From: Iris pallida
Taxonomy: Eukaryota > Streptophyta > Magnoliopsida > Asparagales > Iridaceae
Direction of reading: 5' to 3'
Length of the DNA stretch: 64,000 nt
Assembly (NCBI GenBank): GCA_029216955.1
Contig: JANAVB010023996.1
Location: forward strand, 19,050,742-19,114,741
Both the position numbers and the translations under genes were made by a program. The notes under the pieces were generated by a model. The model was not told the DNA's origin and made no database searches. It saw only the letters and a program-made list of their open reading frames with translations. Positions 8,763 to 21,825 of this stretch are shown one piece after another. How positions within the stretch are numbered: the first letter of the stretch is position 1; each line of letters starts with the position of its first letter.

Positions 8763-10106
8763 ATGGTTGAGATGAGATCGCATCGCCCTGGACTGGGAGA
8801 CGCTGGAGAGGGGTCTAGCACCTCTCGACCTCAGCAGCAACCAGCTCCCGGTGACACGGGGCCAGTGCAGCCCTCAGGAGTTGGTGTTTCTGCAGCTTTT
8901 GGAGGAGCACCTCCACAGTCAGTAGGTAGAGCATTGTGATTCCTGAGATCATTCTACTGCAGCAATCTTCGCCTGCGAGGATGGTAGATGTTGCACATCT
9001 CTTCTCCTTCGTAGAGAGGATTCTGGAGTCCCACCAGCAGCAGCAGAAGAGGAAGACTGCATATTTTCATCAGGGGATCGACGAGGTACACCAGCTGGTT
9101 CGTACTACAGTCGAGATGGTTACTGTTCAGGGAGTACAACAGTAGTCCCGTCAGAGGGAGAAGGACATACAGGACTTTCAGAAGATGTATCCGAGAGAGT
9201 TCTTGGGCACGGAGGGCATCCACTATGCCGACGACTGGATCAAGCATATTGAGGAGAAATTTTGACTTACGAAGATACCAGATCGACTCCATATCGAGGC
9301 GACGGGCAGCCAGATGCAGGACTTGGCCCGTTCGTGGTATTAGACAGATCCCAGGGTGGGAGTTGAGGGCCAGACTTTGGCCCAGTTCAAGGAGATGTTT
9401 AAAGAGCAGTTCTTTCCTGATGTGGCCTTGGGAAGTATCGAGGCACAGTTTGAGGCTCTGGTTCAGGGGAACTAGACAGTAGCTGAGTATGCCGGGGAGT
9501 TTTGCCGGCTGGCCCGTTTTATAGATGATTTGACTGAGAAGACAAAGGCGAGAAAGTTTTGCCGAGGCTTGATTAGAGAGGTTCGGTCGCTGACTAAGAG
9601 CGAACGGAACGCTACATTTGCTGATATATTTTCTGGGACTATGGCAGCGGAGGACGACCTGGGGTTGAAGCAGAAGGGAGGTCATGACTTCCAGGGTGGT
9701 AGCAGCAGTCAGGGTCAGGCCAAGAGGCCCCACATCCAGCAGCACTTTCAGCAGCAGAGGCCAGTTCAGCAGTATCAGCAGCAGGGTCGTACACCTTTTC
9801 AGCAGGTGCAGCAGCAGCAGAGGCATCAGCAGCAGGTACCCCGTCAGCAGCAGGTAGTCGTTTGTGCCTTCTGCAAGAAGCCGGGGCATATGATCCATGA
9901 GTGCAGGAAGAAGCTAGGCATATACCTACTTTGTGGTACGGAAGATCACCAGTTGAGGGATTGCTTGGGGCTTTTGGGCGTGGAGCTCAGGGAGGTGGAG
10001 CCAAGGCTCCAGCAGGCCAGCTGGGGAGGCCACTGCAGACCAGCAGCAGAGTTTCCATCAGCACCAGCAGCTAGCACGAGGTGGACAGCAGGGGCGAGCT
10101 TTCGCC
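8763..10106 (+). pseudogene. Element A gag remnant
   Basis: Gag is the capsid/nucleocapsid precursor that packages element RNA in cytoplasmic particles. The likely start is the ATG at 8763, directly after an acceptor-like TCTCCAG. The capsid-like region (about 9190-9640: PREFLGTEG, the DLARSWY and EFCRLARF motifs) runs in one frame broken by TAG 9143, TGA 9263, TAG 9341 and TAG 9473. A frameshift near 8930 separates it from the start, and another follows the zinc knuckles. Glutamine-rich linker 9730-9860. Knuckle 1 (9863-9904) is intact CX2CX4HX4C; in knuckle 2 the first Cys is Tyr. The stops are mostly where CAG or CGA is expected. Confidence 0.85.
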
Positions 10107-11474
10107 ATGGCGGCCGAGGATGCAGAGGCCATAGGAGAGTTGATAGCAGGTTCGGTTCTTCTCGACTCCATTCCAGCTTTTGCATTGTTTGATTTTGGGG
10201 CTTCCCACAGCTTTATGTCAGTACCTTATGCTATTAGACGCAGTCTGGTTTCTGAACCATTGCCTAGGACCTGCAAGATCACGACCGGAGGTGGGGTCAT
10301 CCTCGTGAGTGATGTTTGCAGAGGGTGGAGCGTCATATTGGGAGGCCGAGAGTTGGGGGTGAGTTTGCTCGTCATGCCATTACCGAACTACGATATAGTA
10401 TTAGGTATGGACTGGTTGAGCAGACATCACGCCCGCATTGATTACCGAGGGGGTAGAGTTTTGTTTGGGGCGGCAGAAGAGCCAGAGTTTGAGTACACCC
10501 GACGGTTGGCAGAGCAGGACAGTGGCGTCTTCTGTGGAGCTTCAGTTGAGGAGCAGGTAGCTCCGTATCCCTTGATCACAGAGTTTATGGACGTATTTCC
10601 AGAGGAGTTGCCAGGGCTTCCACCGGACAGGGATGTAGAGTTCTCGATAGACTTGGTTCCCGGTACGGAACCGATTTTTCAACATGACTATCGAGTGAAC
10701 AACAGTGAATTGGTGGAGCTGAAGAAGCAGGTGGATGAGCTACAGGACAAGGGCTTCATCCGATCGAGTTCTTCACCTTGGGGTGCGCCGGTACTCTTCG
10801 TACCCAAGAAGGATGGGTCGGTACAGATGTGTATCGACTACAGGACACTTAACAACCTGACGATTAAGAACAGATACCCACTGTCGCGGATCGATGATCT
10901 CTTTGATCAGTTGAGCGGAGCTCAGGTGTTCTCCAAAATTGATTTGAGGTCAGGTTATCACCAGGTGAAGGTGAAGGGGGAGGATATTCCCAAGACCGCT
11001 TTCAGGACGCGGTACGGGCAGTTTGAGTTTTTGGTTATGCCGTTTGGGCTGACCAATGCACCAGCAGTGTTTATGAACCTAATGAACAAGGTGTTCCACC
11101 AGTACTTAGACAAGTTCGTGGTGGTGTTCATTGATGATATCCTGGTGTATTCTAAGACAGAGGAAGAGCACGATGAGTACTTGAGAGTGGTTCTGGAGAC
11201 ACTCAAGAGGGAGAGGTTGTATGGCAAGCTCTCGAAGTGCGAGTTCCTCCTAGACAGAGTTGACTTCTTGGGTCATGTGGTGACTGGAGATGGTATCTCA
11301 GTGGACCCGAAGAAGATCACAGCAGTCGAGGCTTGGGCAGCGCCGACTTCAGTGGCAGAGATCAGGAGTTTCCTGGGGCTGGCAGGATATTATAGGAGAT
11401 TTGTGCAGGATTTCTCCCGGGTTGCAGAGCCGTTGACTCGGTTGACCCGAAAGGATGCTGAGTACGTTTGGTAA
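10107..11474 (+). pseudogene. Element A protease and reverse transcriptase remnant
   Basis: An open frame of 455 codons. The aspartic protease motif is near residue 29, where the usual DSG reads DFG ([10 protein letters not shown]); the catalytic Asp is kept but the following Ser is lost. IVLGMDWL follows. RT spans about residues 195-380 with [44 protein letters not shown] and the catalytic FIDD (residues 341-344), all well preserved. The connection region [13 protein letters not shown] is intact. The frame ends at TAA 11472. It probably continues from gag without a separate start. The RT would look functional, but the polyprotein is cut. Confidence 0.88.
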
Positions 11475-12000
11475 GAGGTGCGTCAGGCAGCTTTTGATGA
11501 TTTGAAGAAGCGGCTTACGACAGCTCCAATTTTGACATTGCCTTCAGGATCGCGTGGATTCACTATTTATAGTGATGCTTCAGGGAAGGGGCTGGGTTGT
11601 GTCTTGCAACAGCATAGGAAGGTGATTGCATATGCTTCCAGACAATTATGACCCCATGAGAAGAACTACCCTACCCATGACTTGGAGTTGGCAGCGGTGA
11701 TTTTTGCTTTGAAGTTGTGAAAGCACTATCTGTATGGTTAGGGTGGAGATTTTCACAGATCACAAGAGCTTGAAGTATGTGTTTACACAGAAAGAGCTCA
11801 ATATGAGGTAGCGCAGATGGCTAGAGTTGATGAAGGACTTTGACATCTCACTTCAGTATCACCCGGAGAAGGCCAACGTGGTTGCCGATGCCTTGAGTAG
11901 GTATCCGACAGCCATGTGTTTGACTATGGATCGGCACTTGCTTGCAGACTTGGAGAGCCTTGGGATTGAAGGGATTGTGCCCGGAGTGGAGATGTAGTTG
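11475..12000 (+). pseudogene. Element A RNase H remnant
   Basis: In frame with RT after the TAA. Conserved words: [21 protein letters not shown], the HEKNYPTHDLELAAVIFALK block, and after a frameshift near 11740 [10 protein letters not shown], then ANVVADALS. It is broken by TGA 11649, TGA 11718 (where C and D have Trp), a frameshift, TAG 11809 (where D has Gln) and TAG 11995. RNase H degrades the RNA template during cDNA synthesis. The Asp and Glu catalytic positions are still recognisable. Confidence 0.82.
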
Positions 12001-13558
12001 TGGGGCCTTCAGATATAGTCGGACTTGATGGAGAGGATCAAGGCGATGCAGTTCAAAGATGTGGCTCTGAGGTGTATCCGAGAGCAGGTTCGTGCAGGGT
12101 TGGTGGATGGCGAGTTTTTACTTACAGAGGATGGTGCCTTGAGGCACGGTTCCAAGTTGTGTGCCTAGCGGGGAGCTCAGGAAGCAGATCATACAGGAGG
12201 CTCACAGATCGCAGTACTCTATACATCCTGGTGCCAACAAGATGTACAGGGATCTGCGAGAGCATGTCTGGTGGTACGGGATGAAGCGGGAGGTAGCTCG
12301 CTTCGTAGCTAGATGCTTGGTCTGTCAGCAGTTCATGGCAGAGAGGCAGAGGCCCCGAGGGTTATTGCAGCCGTTGCCCATTCCAGAGTGGAAATGGGAA
12401 CATATCACCATGGATTTCGTATCTGGGTTGCCGCATACACCAGGAGGGAAAGACGCGATTTGGGTCATCGTTGACAGGTTGACCAAATCTGCCCACTTCT
12501 TGAAGGGTACGTCTACAGAGAGGCTTGCGGAGTTGTACATGCGGCAGATAGTCAGGATTCACGGAGTTTCCATCAGCATTATCTTAGATCGGAATAGTTG
12601 CTTTACTTTCTATTTCTGGAGGAGTCTGCAGACTAGTTTGGGCACTCAGCTCAAGATTAGTACTGCATACCACCCCCAGACAGACGGACAGTCAGAGAGG
12701 ACTATTCAGACACTTGAGGACATGCTGCGGGCGTGCGTCCTGGATTTTGGAGTTTCCTGGGAGGATCATCTACATTTGGTAGAGTTTGCTTACAACAACA
12801 GTTATCAGGCCAGCATTGAGATGTTACCTTTTGAGGCTCTGTGCGGGCGTAGGTGCCGTACACCCTTATCTTGGGATGATGTTGGAGAGCGAGCTTTACT
12901 AGGACCAGAGATGGTTGTGACGCAGCCGAGAAGGTGAAGCTCATCAGGGACAGACTTCGCGTGGCGCAGGACAGACATCGGCACTTGGCCGATAGCCATT
13001 GGAGGCCGTTGGAGTTTGAGGAGCCGATTTAGAGTTAGGATTAGAAGTAGGTTAGGATTAGAAGTAGGTTGTATTTTGTTTTGTTTGATTGATCGTGTTT
13101 GATTTTTAGTAACTTGAGACCTTGCTTGTGTTTAGGTTGGAGACATGGTTTTTCTGTGGATATCTTTGACTCGTGGTATGATACGTTTTGGTGGAGCTAG
13201 GAAGCTTAGCCCGTACTTCATCGGACCTTTCGTGATCAGCGGGAGGGTCGGTGTCGTGGCTTACAGGCTAGACTTGCCACCTGTACTAGTGGGAGTTCAC
13301 AACGAATTCCAAGTATCACAGTTGAGACGGTACGTGGCGAACCCTAGCCATGTGCTCGATCATTCGGAGATTGAGGTTGGACCTACTCTCAGTTATCCAA
13401 AGCAGCCTGTGGAGATTCTGGATCGCCGAGAGAAGGTGCTGAGGAACTAGGTGATACCCTTGGTACGCATCGCATGGAGGCATCATTCTCCAGGAGAGTC
13501 TACCTGGGAGCGGGAGGATGAGATGCGCGAGCGGTACCCCTATCTTTTTGGACCTTGA
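12001..13558 (+). pseudogene. Element A integrase with chromodomain-like tail, interrupted
   Basis: The HHCC zinc finger starts in HPGANKMYRDLREHVWWYGM and ends in CLVCQQ. Catalytic core: MDFVSGLP (D), SIILDRNS (D) and TDGQSERTIQ (E), so the DDE triad is present. A frameshift near 12920 is followed by the continuing frame to 13020. There about 115 bases of foreign sequence interrupt it. The reading resumes at 13136 with the integrase C-terminus (RGMIRFGGARKLSPYFIGPF) and a chromodomain-like end to TGA 13556, with one more stop at 13448. Chromodomains of this group are thought to steer insertion to heterochromatin. Confidence 0.85.
13021..13135 (+). other. 115-bp insertion in the integrase of A
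   Basis: The sequence interrupts the LEF/GDxVFL motif that is continuous in C and D. It contains GTTAGGATTAGAAGTAG twice in tandem, then a T-rich tract ending TTGTGTTTAG directly before the resuming codon. The 3' end looks like an acceptor, but the 5' end (GAG/GAGCC) is not a GT or GC donor, and the insert has in-frame stops. It could be a small insertion, filler from repair, or a non-canonical intron. Confidence 0.6.
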
Positions 13559-13623
13559 GGTATACCTTTCTATCCTTCTCAGCAGTTTAGTTTCGCCTTT
13601 AATTTCGAGGACGAAATTATTTT

Positions 13624-13637
13624 AAGGAGGGTAGATT
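13624..13637 (+). other. Element A polypurine tract
   Basis: AAGGAGGGTAGATT lies immediately upstream of the 3' LTR, after the conserved TTCGAGGACGAAATT. It is the expected plus-strand primer. The E counterpart on the minus strand reads AAGGTGGGTAGGAT, showing a shared priming signal. Confidence 0.8.
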
Positions 13638-16600
13638 TGTCACTACCACATTTCTAGCTTGAGGGTATTTTGGTTATTTTTAAAATTTTGGGAATTAATT
13701 AGGATTTATTAGTATTAATTATAATTATTAGAATTTTAAGTGATTTTTAGTATAATTGATTTGGTGCTAGTATTGACTCTCACTAGTGTTGACTTTGGAG
13801 ACTATCCTAGAAGCTAACCTAGGTCATGACTACTTGGTTAGAGTGTGTAACCCTAGCTTGACCTAAATTAGTGATTTTTAACCAATTAGAACTTTTGGAG
13901 AGATTAGGAATTGATTAGGCTAGCTAATGGCTTGTGATTTCACAAGTCGTGATTAGTGACTTAGGCCCATGGAGGCCCGTAGACCACTAGTAGAACCCTA
14001 ACCCTAGCCCAATCCACCCCTTGGCCGGCCAAGCCTATTCCCCCCTCTATTTAATGACTCCTAGAAGATAGGGCTAGCCTCCCTTAGAAATATTTACAAG
14101 TTTAAAAAACAGGTAAGTCCCCAACTTCAATAATTCATAAAAATTCCATTTCAATTCCTTTTCCACCTAAACCAATTGCAATAGGTTCTAAATTTATTCT
14201 ACTTGTTGTTGGTATTGAGAAATTTCAAGAGAGAAACAATTTGGGAGAGTTTTGGAAGCTTAAGGATTCACTCATATTGGGGATTTTGAGCCTTTGCAAA
14301 CCCATAGGTAAATTCAAATCCACACCATAAAATACTATTTTTATTGTATATTCAGGAAGCCCTAGGTCTACCCTAACTATAGGTATAGCTAACCCTAGGT
14401 TTCGAGTCCGATACATGTCCGTATCGGACACGTATCAGTCCATGTATGTAGGTGTTTGATGAAATGCCCCAAAGGACATTTCGATTTGATTTCAGGAATG
14501 TATTTGAATAGGAAATTAGATTTTAACCTTGCTTAGTGGATTCCAGTGTCCTGAGTCGATTCCTGTGTTGTATCGTGTCAGTTTGGACATACGAACACGC
14601 GAGTGCACCACGCGCGCACGAGCACTGTTGCTCCCCTGCTGCTTAGGGTCATTTACGCCGTGGACACGACACGTGGATGCGTGGTATTGGACACACACGA
14701 AGAGACAGTAACTGACACCACGTGTGTCAAGTTTCACGACCTCTCGTGTCGTGTCGGACACGAAATCGTACGTACATGGGGAATGCGCTGTGCGTATCAT
14801 TGTTTTGTTTTGGGTTCTCTGTTTAATTTAGTTTTAATATTTTAATACATGTTTTTAATTACTATTTAGATCCTAATCATGTCTAATTATATATGTTAGA
14901 TTTAGTTTACATGTTAATTTAGGTTTGTAATGTGGAATTGAATTCGAATGTTGGGTTTAATGCCAGCGGCTGATACATTACTGATGTTTGGTTGTTTTCC
15001 CATTTTCCTAACTTTAAGTCCATGTTTACTAATGGTTTTCACTGATTAATGATCCCCACATGATTGTTGATTCATATTAATACAGTATTTCAATTCAATA
15101 GGCTTATTGGTTTGAGAATGGGATGTTTGACAGTTTGTTGGGTTTCAAATGAAATAGCTGATACATGGTGTTTGGTTTGATTTGAGTTCAGTTGACATAT
15201 GAACTGTAATTGATTCAAATCCTGATTCCTGAGTGTTCTTCCTATTCTACCTAATAGAATGTTCTTTCATTCCTAATAATGTATTAACTCACTGTACTTG
15301 AATGTTCATTTTACTCTTGATAACAAGAGTTGAGTTCCTAGCCACTGATTTGTTCACATTTCCTAGCAATGCACACATCCCTGTCAACTAAGTTGTTCTT
15401 CCCTTAACTGAGCTAAAATGAATGTTTTGATTCATGTGATCACTGATTTTCCATGTATTTCCTATTCCCAGGTTACTCCCATGTACACCACTGATTTTTT
15501 CTGTTTTCCATTGCTTTACTCATGTACACAGGTTCTAGCCTCACTGATTTCAGGATTGTCTCACACACCCTCATGTATCTTGACACACACACACTTTCAT
15601 GTGACACTCTCAAGCCTAACACACACACACTTGGACACATACATGTGTCTTTTCTATTCTCTACATGTATGTATATATATTTGAGATATACATATATGTA
15701 TCCTATATCTATGTGTGTGTACTATTATATATATATTAGATATATATATATGTATGTGTGGTATACATATAGGTAGCCTATATGTTATGTGTATTACTAT
15801 ATTAGATTATATAAATATATCAATGAGTGTATTATATTTTGGATATATATATTGTTATGTATATGTGTTTTATGGTTGGTTTTAGGCATGATATTGCCTA
15901 ATAGCCTAGACTAGGGCTCTTAGCCTATGGGTGTGGCTTGAATGCCAGTATAGAGTCTAGTTAGACTTGTTTAGTCTTGATTAGACTAGTTAGACTAGTA
16001 TATACTTGTTTGACTTAGGTTTGACCTAGTTGACCTAGTTTGACTTCTAGGGTTGACCAGAGATGACCAAGAGTTGACTTTGGCAAAGATTGACCTAGAT
16101 TTATGTAGAATACATTGTAGTACATCTTATTACCATTCTGGACTTGTAATGTTCTAAATAGGAGCCAGACACCACTCTTCGGACAGTACTTTCATCTTGG
16201 ACATTCAGATAGCAGGCGAGTACATTCTCTGATCTTTTCATACCTGTCTGGACTATATTCTTGCTCTAGATTACTTTACTTGATGCTGACACGTATCTTC
16301 ACGGATTAGTACTATATGGATCCTTTCCTGAGATGTTATCCCTCTACGGGTGCATCGGGTATTTCATGTTCATGTACTTTATCATGTGCATCAGGTACTC
16401 CTTGTACTCGTACTAAGTTCATGTATTCACATATTCTCATGTGCCTTCATGTACTATCATGTTCCTCATGTACTACTCATTACACGAGTTCATGTATCTT
16501 TAGCTGTGTTCATGTGCCAATAACGTAACTTGAATGGATCCTTGTGTATTGATTGTGGCGAGGTGAGTAGAATTGGTTATGTGATCATTATCCCCAGTAG

Positions 16601-17318
16601 GTATTCATGTGCCTCTTAGTTGTATTCCTGTGCCCCTAAGCCGTTTACATAACCATATTGTACTCTAAATCACTTAGCCACTTACAGCCTTTACTTATCA
16701 TGTATTTACTTTTAGTTACAAATATCGTCTGTTTTCTCGTACTTCCTTTCCAGCATTTCCTGTATTTTACTCTATTGCATGCTTTATACTCCTAACCTGT
16801 TATGAACAGTTTTGAGAGATATGTGCTCGTTTTCGTCCTGATTGGACCTGTTGAAAATTTTACAGAGGACGAGGAGGAGGCCTGCTTAGATACTTTCTAT
16901 GGGACATCCTTAGAGGACACTTGCGATCCGGACTTCCAGTCGGACCCCTTAGCTGTAGAGACTGTTGCTCCATAGATATCTTTATCTTGTTTCATAGTAT
17001 TGGAGATTGAGTTGTATATTTGGATCTGTATTATTTCTGGATGTTAGTGGAGTTTATCTAGACACTTAGCTTTCTCTCTATTTGTATTTCCTGTGGATTT
17101 GGATCTTACATCTTTTATATCATTCTATCTTATCGTATTCTACCTAAGATGTGATTGAGATATATTCTGTTATGTCACCCCCATTCGGGGAGTATAACTG
17201 TTTATTGCCTTAAACTGTTAGATGTTGTGACCTAGGACAGCGTTCTACCGCCGACACTGCGGCGTAGGCTGGATGTACCCACGTCTCGTGCCCTTACTCT
17301 AGGGTGCGGGTCGTGACA
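13638..17318 (+). repeat. Element A 3' LTR
   Basis: Begins TGTCACTACCACATTTC and ends GGTCGTGACA. It is collinear with the 5' LTR, with scattered substitutions and small indels such as extra sequence near 14840. It keeps the donor near 14112, the hairpins (14411-14482), the W-box cluster (16010-16095) and the acceptor (16865). Confidence 0.95.
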
Positions 17319-17323
17319 TAGGA
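17319..17323. repeat. Target-site duplication of element A (right)
   Basis: TAGGA, identical to 4851-4855. Confidence 0.93.
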
Positions 17324-17737
17324 TATCCTAACTGATCTAAATATCCTAATCTATCTAACACACAACTCACTGCACTCACTGTTCTGACACATAAATTTCT
17401 TGACACCAAAATAACCCACTTGATACTAACACTAACATCTCACTCTAATACATTTGAGACTCACCTAGGATACACCATGATATCCTAAACTTATTACTAG
17501 GATACCATATACACACCTCTGAATACCTCAAGGCCAAAACCAAAACTTGACCACAAAGCTAATACCAATGGCCAAACTCAAATGGCCAAGTGCCACACTG
17601 CACTGTATAGTGCAGGCAAAGCCTGGGTTCCCCCGTTGCTGCCAACTGCTCTGTGGTAAAGCTGAACCCGACCCCCTTTTCTCAAATCAACACACACACA
17701 CACACACATAATATACATGTATATAATACATAGAGTT

Positions 17738-17780
<43 letters not shown>

Positions 17781-18535
17781 GAAAATCACTAGAAAAACAA
17801 TTATGATGCCTAACAAATGAACAATCTACCCATCTATGCAATCAAAACTGAAAGCAAAGTGCCAAATAGCCTATTAGACATTTCAACAAACACTTGGGGG
17901 GCTCTCCTCAGATTTCTTTAATGATGGCACAAAACCCATCTGAAATACACTAAAAGGAGGGTTAGAGCCTTGCTCACCTCTTCATGGCCATCCCTGACCC
18001 ATCTGGGTGTTCCTACAATGTGTCATGCGTGAAAAAGGAGCTAAAACTATGAAAATACAAAGGTTTTACCTATTTGGTGGTTGATTTCCCAATGTAATCT
18101 CTTATGGATGCTCTTATGTCAAGTTAGAGACAAATTCCTCCTCTTTGGACAATTTTCCACTAGCTCCTTGGTCTCCAAGCTCCTAGCCTTGAAGAATAAA
18201 GGTTTGGAAAGGTTTTGGAAGAATTTTAAAGAGTTTTAGTGGTGGAAATCCATGGAAATGAAGATGGCTTGAAGTGGATCTCTATTAGTGTTTATGGAGG
18301 ATCTAATGGAATAAAGAAGGTGACTTAATAGCTCTTTATGACCAGCCAAGAAAGGAAACCCCAATCCTCTTCTAAAATGTCCATTTGGCCCTCTCTAGTC
18401 ATCATGAACAATCTCCTTATTAAAGGGTTAAATGTATAATAAGTGTTGGATTAATTTTTAGTCTAAACCAAGCCTAATATAACTTAAATAAAGCTAGTTG
18501 TGATCATCCTAGGTTTTATGCTCAGCGGTCATGTC
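17324..18535 (-). mobile_element. Gypsy-type LTR 'X', middle part
   Basis: Continuation of the host LTR between A and B. It starts with the same ACTAAC/GGATATCC-rich composition as 2836-4850 and holds the fifth copy of the TGGCCAAGTGCC block (17565-17690). On the minus strand it contains TTGGCTGGTCATAAAGAG followed by CTATTAAGTCACC, a counterpart of the TATA-like zone of A, and donor-like GAAGAG/GTGAGCAAGG (about 17970). No coding sequence. Confidence 0.45.
17691..17772. repeat. (CA)n microsatellites
   Basis: Two pure CA runs, 17691-17708 and 17741-17772, separated by an AT-rich spacer. They lie inside LTR X. Confidence 0.9.
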
Positions 18536-18540
18536 TAGTC
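18536..18540. repeat. Target-site duplication of element B (left)
   Basis: TAGTC precedes the left LTR and recurs at 26323-26327. Confidence 0.92.
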
Positions 18541-19917
18541 TGTAGAAACGAATTGTAAAGCGCAATACTCTAGATGGGGGTTGAATAGAGTAGGAGCGGA
18601 AATTAAAAATGTTAGCAGCAAGATCACATATATGTAAATGAAAAGTAGAGAGCAGAGTGCAAACACAAACGTGACGATGTATACTAGTTTCTCCCTTATG
18701 AGGACTAGTCCAATCGAAAGAACTCTAGCTTCTAGTTGAATCCACTGTTGGAAAATACCACAAGTTTCCATCCGAAGTTCTTGCAACTTCTAAAACGCGA
18801 CATTGATCCGAAGTACTCGACCAACTTCAATTGTAAAGTGTTTTTCTTCAATCAAGCCTCTGATTACAATCGTTCTGAAGCTTCTAGGCCGTACCGCACT
18901 TGCAAATCGACTAGAGGATTGTAACTGGCTTGGAATTTGAAAATGAATAGCTCAGAACACTTTGGAAGAAGTGTTAGGCTTATAGAGAAGAGATGTGAAA
19001 GTGAATTGGTGTGTTGAAATGATTGAAATCCTTCCCTATTTATAGTTTTTTAAAAGACAGAACTCTGTTAAAATTCGGGCAGAATTCGGATAAAACTCTT
19101 TGAGAAAATCTCGACAAGATCCGTAACTGCAGGAGGACCAAGTTCAAAATCCAATGTCCACTGACCGAACGATGGCCAAATTCGGGCCGAATTCTTTTGG
19201 ATTCTGTTAGGGTTTTTGCAAATTAGTTATTGGAATTTTTGAAAAGCAAGCAGTTAGGAAGTAGTTTGGGCTTTTGTAAGTGGGCTTATTTTTAAAATGA
19301 AAGGATATTTTGAAAATGTTTCATGGGTAGCCTATTTGCCTGTACGACGTAGTGCACATCATATTCCTAGACTCAATATATATAAAAATTATATTGATAA
19401 AATAGGAAAACTAATAGCCCTTTGATGAAGCCTTTCTTCTGGTATTTGAGTAGACTTGAAGATGCATTTTTCCTTGACGGCAGTCATCCAAAGATAAACA
19501 GATCTGGAAATCTGAATACATTTCGGAGGCTTCGCCCCGAACTCCCAAGGGTGGTGCTTCCCCTTCGACCCCTGTCCAATGACCGGGCAGCGGAACCCCC
19601 GATGCGAGGCCCCGGATAGGTCGTTGGGCGATTCAGAGAAATCTTCTTATATGACGTCGTCTTTGGCCCATCAAAAATTCTCCATTGCATATGTCCTGGT
19701 TTGATAAAGCTTGATCATGCTTACTGCATGTCTATAAGAATATGTTAGACGAACAAAACAATATGATACAAGCATAGCAATATCATATAGAACATTTAGG
19801 ACAATACTAAGTTTAAGAAGAAACATGATAGTGATTACATGAATATTAGTGACATCATTATGTTAAACTTAATTGATTAGCCATATCCAAAAACATGATA
19901 TAATCATTGGGCTAACA
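18541..19917 (-). repeat. Element B 3' LTR
   Basis: Plus-strand limits TGTAG...GCTAACA. On the minus strand a TATA box (CTATAAATAGGG) lies at 19045-19034, followed by GAATTCGGGC-type words. The upstream half (19500-19650) is a GC-rich island in otherwise AT-rich DNA, as described for Sirevirus LTRs. The short frames inside it are not genes. Confidence 0.88.
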
Positions 19918-19933
19918 ATCTCCCTCTTTTTAT
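19918..19933 (-). other. Element B polypurine tract
   Basis: On the minus strand ATAAAAAGAGGGAGAT directly precedes the TGTTAGCCC of the 3' LTR. Confidence 0.8.
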
Positions 19934-21825
19934 TATATCAAATCGGTTAAGTTTAATATATATACAATAGATGCATGTATCACTAATAAACACATAATAC
20001 TAGAATATTGTGTGCTAACTTAAACTTATTTCTCCCCCTTTGACATGATCCAAAAATAAGCTCCCCCGTAATAAGAGATAAAACGAACTCAAGCATTAAT
20101 AAAGGAGGAAAGCAAAAATATTCATGATCGAGGATTAGGAGAACAGTGTAACGACAAGTTTAGAAAATTGCATAAGTAAAGTAAGAAAAAAAACTCGTCA
20201 AAAATAGTTTGTTGAACTTAAAAACATTGAAATCAATCAATACATAGTTTACCAACAAGAAATCCAAAAATGACATTTAAAATATGATGAATAATTAAAA
20301 TTGTAGTTTTAAAATTGACCAATAAAGGATTTTTAATAAAAAAAATGGATACCAATGTAGTAAAAATCAATCATTGGTCATAAATATTTTATGAGAAATT
20401 CACAGATCTAGATTATACCAAAAAAATCAAGAATATAATGAGACTTTTAATAATGATCAAAAAAAATTATGATTCATAATTTGCCCATACAAATTAGTGA
20501 ATCAATTCCATAAAGAGTATAATCATTGAAAAAAATCAAAATAAATATTCTAGATTCTATTCAAAATCTATATCAAAGTTCATGCATTTGAATTCAATTA
20601 CCTTAGCATGATATATGAATATCCATTAGATGAACATGAAGGTAATGAAGACAAAATACTTGAGAAGAAAAAATTCAGTCGACTTGAATGCTCCCCCACA
20701 AAGTATGTTCAATCTAAATATAGATAATCATGAACTTTGAGATAAAATCTCAATAAGAAAAGCCAAAATTAATATAAACTCAAGGAATAATCAAATAAGG
20801 ACGATTAAATATATTTGGCAAGATAACTTAAAAAACTCAAATAAAATGAGAGAATTAAAAGTAATAATAATCATATATTCTCTCATAAACTTACTAAAAT
20901 AAAAAAATTATGAACCAATCAACAAGATATGCTAAGTAAAAGAATATATGTCCATGATGAACTAGGTATACCACATATTAAGGGCATAAAAGAATTAAAA
21001 CAATTAATTTGCTCCCCCTTAAAATATGCTTGTCTAGTTTCGAACTAATTTATATGCAAAAATAGATAAAATAAATTATAACAAATTCTAAGGAATATCC
21101 AAGATATGGATATTTCTTTTCTTTGATCAAATGCATATAAAGTTCCAAAAACAAATATCATCTTTAGGAAAAAAGAAATATCCAATAAATAAATGCTCAA
21201 AGATGAACAAACAAAATATGTCTCGAATAAAAATAAACATAACTAGATAAATGTTCAAAGAAAAATGTATTCTAGATATTTGACATGTCAAAGGGATAAT
21301 TGATTTAAAATAATTAATTACTCCACCTTTACATGGTTATATCCAAAAATAATAGTATTGACAAAAATTAAAAAATTCAGAGACATATTTCCAGAAGTAG
21401 AAAACTAATTCAAAAATATTTGGTCTTCTTATCAAAGTTCATTTCTTTCCTTTTAAAGCCGTTGCACGGTGTCCATCAAATAACCGTAGGGTTAAAGAGA
21501 AGAAACACTTTGAGAGAGACAAATTTAATATGCTTGACTTCTTCTCGCAAAGAATTACTGCTATAGGTAGTTAGTAACTTGAATAAGAAGAGAATAATAA
21601 AGCTTAAAATTATGAATAATACACAAGCTAAAGACGAACAAGTCCATAATATTCAATGAGTAGTCACAAGATCATCAAGTCTGAATATCGAATAGTGTGA
21701 CAGAAAAATGAATATATCAAAAGATGACAGACATTAACCTATGAAAATCAATATATGTCACCTTTTGTAAAATTAAATATCATTAAATAATATTATCCAC
21801 CAAAGCTAAAATTTAAAATCCATCA

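Larger units (their letters stand above)
4856..17318 (+). mobile_element. Element A: Tekay/Del-like Ty3/Gypsy retrotransposon (dead)
   Basis: A complete 12.5-kb element: LTR, primer site, gag, protease, RT, RNase H, integrase, chromodomain-like tail, purine tract, LTR, bordered by TAGGA. The domain order with integrase after RNase H marks Ty3/Gypsy. The C-terminal block (VEILDRREKVLRN, then a TWERED-like motif and YPYLF) marks a chromovirus, closest to my knowledge of the Tekay/Del clade. The LTRs (3658 and 3681 bp) differ by visible substitutions and small indels, so the insertion is not recent. gag and pol carry many stops and frameshifts. Unusually, the primer site is of tRNA-Ile type. Confidence 0.93.

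Noticed and set aside
8954..9898. Open frame of 314 codons on the minus strand
   Set aside because: Antisense to gag of A, composed of Leu runs mirroring the CAG-rich linker; no domain, and the sense strand carries clear gag motifs.
19422..19690. Short frames over the GC-rich island of the B LTRs (also 25658-26095)
   Set aside because: Present in both LTRs but on different strands and lengths; explained by the stop-poor GC-rich island.
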